A DNA stretch of 12,523 nucleotides from Balneolales bacterium (GTDB lineage: Bacteria > Bacteroidota > Rhodothermia > Balneolales > Balneolaceae). The number at the start of each line of letters is the position of its first letter. The stretch's first letter is position 1. Position numbers and translations under genes: made by a program. Under the pieces are notes generated by a model that ran no database searches, was not told the origin of the DNA, and saw only the letters and a program-made list of their open reading frames with translations. Of the stretch, positions 7,535-12,523 are shown in pieces. Location: contig JAURMN010000020.1 in NCBI GenBank assembly GCA_030830725.1, forward strand, positions 1 to 12,523, given 5' to 3'.

Positions 7535-8413
7535 TTAATACCCCAGCCTCTTCACCCAACTCTCTTGATCTCTCCACTTCTCCCGGACTTTGACACGTAA
7601 ATCGAGATAAGCCTGCTTGCCGGTAAATTCTTCGATGGATTCTCTGGCTTTACTGCCAATGGATTTGATGGTCACCCCTCCTTTTCCGATCAAAATCCCT
7701 TTCTGACTCTCCCGATTCACGATAATTTCTGCATAAATCCTATCAAGAATAGGGGTTTCTTCATACTGGCTGATTTCCACCGTGCATGAGTAAGGAATTT
7801 CTTCGTGCGTCTGCATGAAGATTTGTTCACGAATGAGTTCGGATGCAAAAAATCGCATGGGATGTTCGCTCAATTCGTCTTTTGGAAAATACGCAGGACC
7901 CTCGGGAATTAAGGTTCGAAGGAGCTCCAGAAGATCGGATAGGTGTTCGCCAGTCAGGGCGGAGAGAAAGATCGTTTTAGTGATTTTGAGACGCTCCTGA
8001 AGATTTTTTACCGCGATTTGAATTGTAGGATCATCGGGATTGAACTGATCCAGTTTATTGACTATCAAGAGAATTGGCTTATGAAAGGAGCGTAATAGAT
8101 CTACAACTTGGTCTGAGGGGTATGGATCTTGCGGGTCGAACACAAAAAGGACCAGATCTGAATCAGCCTTAGCGCGACGAACGGTTTGCATCATGGCTTC
8201 TTGAAGAGAGTAAGTGGGGGTAATGATCCCAGGGGTATCCAAAAAAATAATCTGCATCTCTTCATCTGAATAGATCCCGGCAATTTGATGCCGAGTGGTC
8301 TGTGCTTTTGGTGTTGTAATTGCGAGACGCGTGCCGAGTAATTGATTCAAAAGCGTCGACTTGCCAGCGTTGGGCTTTCCCAGAATGGCAACGTAACCAG
8401 AGTGATGAGGCAT
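7535..8413 (-). CDS. era: GTPase Era, 16S rRNA-binding ribosome assembly factor
   Basis: Era binds GTP and the 3' end of 16S rRNA and helps 30S subunit maturation at the membrane. With the ATG at 8413 the protein has 292 residues, close to the usual ~300. Motifs: G1/P-loop GKPNAGKST (12-20), the G2 threonines in the AITTPKAQTTRH segment (31-42), G3 DTPG (59-62), G4 NKLD (119-122), G5 SAL (151-153). The C-terminal KH domain has GILIGKGG (239-246) and the family ending VREKWRDQESWVKRLGY. An in-frame TTG at 8452 would add 13 residues (MSVCYRYKSRSTS) not expected in the family, so I prefer the ATG, which precedes the canonical HHSGYVAILG. The gene is convergent with pdxJ and divergent from mraZ, and so stands alone here. 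Confidence 0.96.
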   Translation of the reverse strand: MPHHSGYVAILGKPNAGKSTLLNQLLGTRLAITTPKAQTTRHQIAGIYSDEEMQIIFLDTPGIITPTYSLQEAMMQTVRRAKADSDLVLFVFDPQDPYPSDQVVDLLRSFHKPILLIVNKLDQFNPDDPTIQIAVKNLQERLKITKTIFLSALTGEHLSDLLELLRTLIPEGPAYFPKDELSEHPMRFFASELIREQIFMQTHEEIPYSCTVEISQYEETPILDRIYAEIIVNRESQKGILIGKGGVTIKSIGSKARESIEEFTGKQAYLDLRVKVREKWRDQESWVKRLGY

Positions 8414-8512
8414 AGAAGTAGATCTCGATTTGTAGCGATAACACACGCTCAACTGTGATTTTTCAAAAACATAACAAAAAAACCAGTAGCATTTTTATTT
8501 GCAAAAGGGTAG

Positions 8513-8542
8513 ATTGTGGAGTAAAGTGGGAGAAAGTGGTAT
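8513..8542 (+). promoter_or_regulatory. MraZ operator: three 10-bp GTGG repeats
   Basis: Three units follow at an exact 10-bp period: ATTGTGGAGT (8513-8522), AAAGTGGGAG (8523-8532), AAAGTGGTAT (8533-8542). MraZ is known to bind arrays of short direct repeats with a TGGG or GTGG core ahead of its own gene; the last two units fit the AAAGTGKNNN form described in mollicutes. The array sits 28 bp before the mraZ start and its last unit runs into the TATAAAT element, which fits autorepression of the dcw cluster. Confidence 0.82.
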
Positions 8543-8546
8543 AAAT
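8540..8546 (+). promoter_or_regulatory. Candidate -10 element of the mraZ/dcw promoter
   Basis: TATAAAT lies 24 bp before the mraZ start codon and overlaps the third MraZ repeat. No good -35 hexamer sits at 16-18 bp; TTGTGG at 8514-8519 would leave a long 20-bp spacer. If transcription starts about 7 nt downstream, the leader is only 15-20 nt. The call rests on this hexamer and on position. Confidence 0.45.
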
Positions 8547-8569
8547 TAGCAATCTAAATCTCCGGGATC

Positions 8570-9037
8570 TTGGCAAGTTTTAAAGGGACATATGAGCATA
8601 GTTTAGACGAAAAAGGCCGCGTCGCCTTCCCGTCCAAATTGCGCAAATCTCTCAATTCAGAGGCATTAGAGCGGTTTACCTTGCTACGGGGACTGGAACC
8701 TTGCTTATATCTCTACCCACAGGATGAGTGGGAGATAGTGGAAGAAAAATTGGGGGGAATTAACTCCTTTACTCGTGAAGGGCGAACTGTAAAGCGGAAC
8801 TTTCTACGATTTGCAGAAGATATTACACTGGATAAGCAAAATCGCCTCGCCCTCCCCTCTCCGCATATGGAATGGGCTTCTATTACCCAAAAAGTTGTGT
8901 TTATTGGGAGTGGAGAGCGTATTGAAATTTGGTCACCTGAAAAACTTGAAGAGTTTGATAACTCGTTGAGTTTTGATGATTACCAGTCCTTGTTCGAACG
9001 CGTAATGGGAGATGACCATGGGCTGGATCGCGAGTGA
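8570..9037 (+). CDS. mraZ: Transcriptional regulator MraZ
   Basis: MraZ is a DNA-binding regulator of the division and cell wall cluster, forming ring-shaped oligomers from tandem SpoVT-AbrB-type half-barrels. The 155-residue product shows both repeats: FKGTYEHSLDEKGRVAFPSKLR at the N-terminus with the DxxxR motif DEKGR (13-17), and ITLDKQNRLALP with DKQNR (88-92). The length is slightly above the usual ~145. The start must be TTG at 8570 (or a rarer ATC just upstream): an in-frame TAA at 8555-8557 closes the frame, and no ATG or GTG lies between it and the conserved FKGTYEH. No clear Shine-Dalgarno precedes it. The gene follows its own operator array and sits 4 nt before the chosen rsmH start, so it leads a cotranscribed mraZ-rsmH-ftsL-ftsI set. 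Confidence 0.95.
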   Translation: MASFKGTYEHSLDEKGRVAFPSKLRKSLNSEALERFTLLRGLEPCLYLYPQDEWEIVEEKLGGINSFTREGRTVKRNFLRFAEDITLDKQNRLALPSPHMEWASITQKVVFIGSGERIEIWSPEKLEEFDNSLSFDDYQSLFERVMGDDHGLDRE

Positions 9038-9041
9038 ACTT

Positions 9042-9989
9042 ATGGCCAAAAGAGTCTATCGTGAACATATTCCAGTCCTGTTAAGGGAGTCTGTTGAGTT
9101 TTTGATTCAGAATCGGGAAGGGACTCTGGAGCAGGATGGACTCTACGTGGATGCAACACTGGGTGGTGGTGGACACTCTCTTCATATTCTTTCTCAATTA
9201 GACAGCGACGGAAAACTCTACTCTGTAGATCAAGACTGGGAAGCGATTGAAGCCGCGAGAGAACGAATCGGTGTAGACCCGAGATTTGTGCCCCTGAATG
9301 GAAATTTTGGGTATCTCGATTCACTTATGCCGTTGGAAACCCATGGAAAAGTAAACGGAATTCTTTTTGACCTGGGAGTTTCGACGCATCAAATTCGGGA
9401 GGCAGAACGCGGATTTTCGTTTCAGGATGAAGGACCGCTGGATATGAGAATGTCGGAAGAGTCCGGCTATTCGGCCTATGATGTAGTGAATACTTCGGAG
9501 TTCGCGGATCTGATGAGAATTTTGTTTGAGTATGGCGAGGAGCGATATAGCAGGGCGATTGCCAAGGCCATTGTAGAAGCAAGACCCGTAGAATCAACCG
9601 GGGAATTGCGGAGGATTGTCGAGTCTGTGGTAAAGGGTCCGAAAACGATTAAGTCCGTCGCACGGGTGTTTCAGGCCATTCGGATCGAGGTAAATCAGGA
9701 GCTGGAACGCTTAAAAACAGCATTGGATGCGTGTATTCCCCTACTTGCACCCGGTGGACGCATCGTAGCCATTTCCTATCACTCCCTTGAAGATCGCACG
9801 GTCAAGACATTTTTTAAATGCGGAAATCATGAGGGGCGAATCGAAAAAGATTTTTACGGAAATAAGAATTGTCTTATTGAACCGCTTTTGAATCAGATTA
9901 TTGTTCCCGCGGATGAGGAGATGAAACTTAATCCGGCATCCCGAAGTGCAAAAATGCGGGTTGCTATTCGAACGGAGAAGGAGATCTAA
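9042..9989 (+). CDS. rsmH: 16S rRNA (cytosine(1402)-N(4))-methyltransferase RsmH (MraW)
   Basis: RsmH transfers a methyl group from S-adenosylmethionine to N4 of C1402 in 16S rRNA, tuning the ribosomal P site. From the ATG at 9042 it has 315 residues, as usual. The family opening HIPVLLRESVEFL is followed by the SAM-binding DATLGGGGHS (residues 37-46), SVDQD (61-65), DLGVSTHQI (110-118), GFSF (124-127) and PLDMRM (132-137). The C-terminal part has the SYHSLEDRTVKTFFK segment and ends in NPASRSAKMRVAIR. Upstream in-frame ATGs exist at 9012 and 9018, which would overlap mraZ by 20-26 nt; the one at 9018 has GGGAG six bases before it. I prefer 9042 because it gives the family-like short N-terminus (MAKRVYREHIP) and starts 4 nt after the mraZ stop. 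Confidence 0.95.
   Translation: MAKRVYREHIPVLLRESVEFLIQNREGTLEQDGLYVDATLGGGGHSLHILSQLDSDGKLYSVDQDWEAIEAARERIGVDPRFVPLNGNFGYLDSLMPLETHGKVNGILFDLGVSTHQIREAERGFSFQDEGPLDMRMSEESGYSAYDVVNTSEFADLMRILFEYGEERYSRAIAKAIVEARPVESTGELRRIVESVVKGPKTIKSVARVFQAIRIEVNQELERLKTALDACIPLLAPGGRIVAISYHSLEDRTVKTFFKCGNHEGRIEKDFYGNKNCLIEPLLNQIIVPADEEMKLNPASRSAKMRVAIRTEKEI
9978..9985 (+). promoter_or_regulatory. Strong Shine-Dalgarno of the ftsL-like gene
   Basis: AAGGAGAT lies 6 nt before the ATG at 9992, inside the end of rsmH. It is the only near-perfect Shine-Dalgarno seen in the window. It fixes the start at 9992 and so supports the long N-terminal tail of the encoded protein. Confidence 0.75.
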
Positions 9990-9991
9990 CC

Positions 9992-10816
9992 ATGGTAATT
10001 AAGTCCCCTGCCGCCTCCGCAATGCGAGCCAAAGAGTCCACAGAGTCTCCTTCGAGTACTTCCACGGTGAAGAATTCGCGTATTGTGCGATTAGGTGGGT
10101 TTGGGAATAGTGCAAAGAACGGATCCACAACTTTGAGAAATACCCGGGGTCTGGAAACGAAGGAGTTGGAGCGACCCCCTCGATCTGCCGGTGTTCGAAT
10201 GGTGTATAAACCAGCGGTAAGACACTCTGAGGGGATTGCTCGATCTGTAGCTGCTTCTGTTAAACCTGTATCTGCTCCAGCCAGACCTTTAGCTCTTTCG
10301 TCAAACTCTGTATCAAGCCCAATAAGATCCGGAGTTCCATCGGGAAAACCGGTAAAATCGACGGCTAAAACGACGTTCAAACCGACAAGCTCATCAGCTA
10401 AGCCTGCCGTTTCCATTCCTTTGGAAAGAGCTTACAGAGAGGAAAAAGCAGAAAAGTCGTTTTTCCAAAAGCGGGCTGAAGCCTTCCCAACAACTCGGAT
10501 CGGAGCAAAACTCTCCGCTATTCAGGCGGAATTTATTCCTCAGGTTTCCTTCTGGAAAGTATTGGTTCTGAGTGTGGCCGCCGGTCTGTTTGGAATTACT
10601 TATATCCATCATGGATTCCAGATGCAGGAACAGCTCAATCGTGTCGAGGCCCTTGAATTACAGATGGAACGCACGCAAAGAGTTTTTACTGAGAAGCAAA
10701 TCCGCTATGACCGATTGACCGGTCCTAAGGAAATCTATCAAAAGGCACAGGAGGCTGGCTTTGTCAGCTCCGGACCTGCAAATCAAAGTATACCCGTTAG
10801 AATAGACACTCCATGA
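9992..10816 (+). CDS. ftsL: FtsL-like division protein with a long low-complexity N-terminal tail
   Basis: Position between rsmH and ftsI, plus a bitopic layout, identifies this 274-residue protein as FtsL-like, the divisome scaffold that works with FtsB/DivIC and FtsI/FtsW. Residues 1-150 form a Ser/Pro/Ala/Lys-rich basic tail with repeated KP(V/T) and SxSS patterns. Residues 150-185 are charged, then one membrane segment spans about 187-205 (FWKVLVLSVAAGLFGITYI). A short coiled-coil-like periplasmic part follows (208-240, MQEQLNRVEALELQMERTQ), and then LTGPKEIYQKAQEAGF, which resembles the family C-terminus. Typical FtsL is about 90-130 residues, so the cytoplasmic tail is unusual. The start at 9992 is 2 nt after the rsmH stop and has a strong Shine-Dalgarno. 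The stop overlaps the ftsI ATG (ATGA), implying coupling. Sequence similarity in FtsL is low, so the name rests mostly on context and layout. Confidence 0.78.
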   Translation: MVIKSPAASAMRAKESTESPSSTSTVKNSRIVRLGGFGNSAKNGSTTLRNTRGLETKELERPPRSAGVRMVYKPAVRHSEGIARSVAASVKPVSAPARPLALSSNSVSSPIRSGVPSGKPVKSTAKTTFKPTSSSAKPAVSIPLERAYREEKAEKSFFQKRAEAFPTTRIGAKLSAIQAEFIPQVSFWKVLVLSVAAGLFGITYIHHGFQMQEQLNRVEALELQMERTQRVFTEKQIRYDRLTGPKEIYQKAQEAGFVSSGPANQSIPVRIDTP

Positions 10817-12523
10817 ATCACCGGAACTCGATTGTGAACCGTATGGTGCTGATCCTGGGGCTCCTGCTTCTGGTCCCGGCTGCCATCACGGTGCAAATGT
10901 TTCGGATACACGTATTTCATGGAAGTGAATTCAGGCAACTTTGGGCTGAACAGGCGTTGGAGGAGATTCCAATACCGGCACAACGAGGCTTGATTTACGA
11001 CCGCAAAGGCAGAGTTCTGGTGACGAATCGGGTGGAATCAAGAATTATCCTGGATCCTAAAGCGCCGGGGATGACATCCGCACTGGTTGATTCAGCATTA
11101 CGAGTACTCAGTAAAGAGACGGGTCGAAGCGTAGCGGAGTACCGAAACACCATTCGAAGTAATACAAATTCCCCTCGCTATATCGTGCTTGAACGCAGAG
11201 CTCCCATGTCTGCTGTTGAGGCGCTGCGTCCGATGAGATTGAATGGTCTGATTATCGAAGAATCCTTTAAGCGGGCGTATAATTACGGCACATTAGCCTC
11301 TCATGTGTTAGGTTTTATGAGCCATGAAGGTAGTGGATTAACGGGTCTTGAAGCCAGTTATAATGCTCAACTTCAAGGAAAAGACGGGGCTCAACAAGTA
11401 AGAAGAGATCGTTCCGGTAAAATCTATGCGTATGTGGGCGCCCCCTCCCGCAAACCGGTGCATGGCTTAGATATTCATACAACATTAGATGCCACAATCC
11501 AGGCCATTGTAGAAGAGGAACTCGCAAATGGAATTGAGCAGCATAAAGCAAAGCGCGGGACGACCATTATCATGAATCCCGTGAGTGGCGAGGTTATCGC
11601 GATGGCAAATATGCCGACCTATGACCCGAATGATCCTGCAGCGTATGAAACCAGCACCCGTCGAAATATTGCAATTGCCGATATGATCGAACCGGGTTCT
11701 ACGTTTAAACTAGTAACAGCGATTGCTGCGGTTGAAAAGGGGTTAGTAGATCTCGATGAAGTATTTGTCACTCCCGAAAATGGTATTGTGATGATTAAGG
11801 GGCAGCCCATGAGGGATCATGAACCCTTGGGAACACTGAACTTTAGTCAGGTATTTTCACGCTCATCCAATGTGGCTACCTCCGAAATTGCAATGCGAGT
11901 GCCACCACAAGTGTTTTATCAATATGCCCGAAATTTGGGTTTTGGGAGTCCTACAAACATCGATTTACCTAATGAAGTGGGTGGGCGTTTACAAAAACCG
12001 TTTGAATGGAGCGCGGTAACCCTTCCTTGGATGTCCATCGGATACGAAGTATTGGCAACCCCTTTGCAGGTAACTCAGGCGTATGCCGCATTTGCCAATA
12101 AGGGACAGATGATGAAACCGTATGTAGTACATCACATTACCGATGACGAAGGGGATATTCGGTACAAATCAGAACCAGCCCGGGTACGTCAGATTGCCGA
12201 AGAAAAAACCTTAAAAAAACTGTATCCGGTGTTCGAACAAGTACTTGAAGATTCCGGAACAGCCCGAATGGCGACGATCGAAGGTTTGCGTATTGCAGGA
12301 AAGACAGGCACCGCTCAGAAGTTTATTGACGGTCGGTATAGAGCCTCCTATTACGCCTCTTTTGCCGGGTTCTTTCCGGTTGAAGATCCAAAATATGTGA
12401 TTCTGGTCATTTATGACGAGCCCAGAACCGTGATGTATGGGGGATGGACAGCCGGATTAACGTTCCGGAATATCACCAAAAGACTGGCCGGATATGATCC
12501 TGAATTAACGATAGAGCGGAATG
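10813..12523 (+). CDS. ftsI: Division-specific peptidoglycan transpeptidase FtsI (class B penicillin-binding protein), partial at right edge
   Basis: I translated this frame by hand from the ATG at 10813: it is open for 570 codons to the window end, so the C-terminus is missing. A single membrane anchor lies at about 10-30 (RMVLILGLLLLVPAAITVQMF). The PBP dimer domain follows (IPAQRGLIYDRKGRVLVTN, 53-72; GLTGLEASYNAQLQGKDG, 175-192). The transpeptidase domain has the active-site SxxK at Ser296-Lys299 (EPGSTFK), SxN at 351-353 (SSN) and KTG at 497-499 (AGKTGTAQKF). It should crosslink septal peptidoglycan in the periplasm and bind beta-lactams. The ATGA overlap with the FtsL-like gene and the lack of its own Shine-Dalgarno suggest translational coupling. 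Position in the dcw cluster favours FtsI (PBP3/SpoVD type) over the elongation enzyme PBP2. Whether PASTA domains follow cannot be seen. Confidence 0.95.
   Translation, partial: MNHRNSIVNRMVLILGLLLLVPAAITVQMFRIHVFHGSEFRQLWAEQALEEIPIPAQRGLIYDRKGRVLVTNRVESRIILDPKAPGMTSALVDSALRVLSKETGRSVAEYRNTIRSNTNSPRYIVLERRAPMSAVEALRPMRLNGLIIEESFKRAYNYGTLASHVLGFMSHEGSGLTGLEASYNAQLQGKDGAQQVRRDRSGKIYAYVGAPSRKPVHGLDIHTTLDATIQAIVEEELANGIEQHKAKRGTTIIMNPVSGEVIAMANMPTYDPNDPAAYETSTRRNIAIADMIEPGSTFKLVTAIAAVEKGLVDLDEVFVTPENGIVMIKGQPMRDHEPLGTLNFSQVFSRSSNVATSEIAMRVPPQVFYQYARNLGFGSPTNIDLPNEVGGRLQKPFEWSAVTLPWMSIGYEVLATPLQVTQAYAAFANKGQMMKPYVVHHITDDEGDIRYKSEPARVRQIAEEKTLKKLYPVFEQVLEDSGTARMATIEGLRIAGKTGTAQKFIDGRYRASYYASFAGFFPVEDPKYVILVIYDEPRTVMYGGWTAGLTFRNITKRLAGYDPELTIERN

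Noticed and set aside
8414..8452. N-terminal extension of Era from a TTG at 8452
   Set aside because: The additional 13 residues are not expected in the family and the ATG at 8413 directly precedes the conserved start of the G domain.
9964..10416. 150-codon open frame on the minus strand opposite the ftsL-like tail
   Set aside because: It lies within the low-complexity coding region, has no recognisable domain, no room for a promoter, and the plus-strand frame has a strong ribosome site and operon context. It is a composition shadow.
5437..12523. Defence system, CRISPR array, prophage or insertion sequence
   Set aside because: I looked for transposase-like, nuclease-like or repeat-spacer patterns and found none; all genes from here on are housekeeping or transport genes in normal order.

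Overview
The window reads as chromosomal DNA of a Gram-negative member of the Bacteroidota/Rhodothermota/Balneolota side of the FCB group. The evidence is a TonB-dependent receptor with an N-terminal carboxypeptidase-regulatory-like domain, a neighbouring secreted protein of a type I associate with this group, mostly weak Shine-Dalgarno signals, and a MraZ/RsmH pair that resembles Rhodothermota/Balneolota proteins. The placement rests on protein recognition from memory; no search was run. There are no RNA genes, insertion sequences, CRISPR arrays or phage genes that I can support.

Left part (1-5437, all on the minus strand): a three-gene operon read right to left. It encodes a parvulin-type peptidyl-prolyl isomerase lipoprotein, then a 989-residue TonB-dependent outer-membrane receptor, then a secreted protein that runs off the left edge. 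Gaps are 11 and 2 nt. Upstream of the operon lies a perfect 18-bp palindrome whose core matches LacI/CcpA-family operators. The locus therefore looks like a sugar-regulated outer-membrane uptake or secretion unit with its own periplasmic foldase. This is the least ordinary part of the window.

Middle part (5744-8413): an EamA/DMT-type permease and pdxJ (pyridoxine 5'-phosphate synthase) on the plus strand share an ATGA stop/start overlap. The GTPase gene era lies convergent to them on the minus strand.

Right part (8513-12523, plus strand): the start of the division and cell wall (dcw) cluster, mraZ-rsmH-ftsL-like-ftsI, with very short gaps or overlaps. The cluster is preceded by three 10-bp repeats carrying GTGG, an evident MraZ operator, which overlap a TATAAAT -10-like element. 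The FtsL-like protein carries an unusually long low-complexity basic N-terminal tail. The ftsI gene has all three transpeptidase motifs and is cut by the right edge.

Taken together, the right half is conserved housekeeping, and the novelty is in details: operator architecture, a TTG start and the FtsL tail. The left operon is an accessory surface system whose substrate cannot be read from the sequence.
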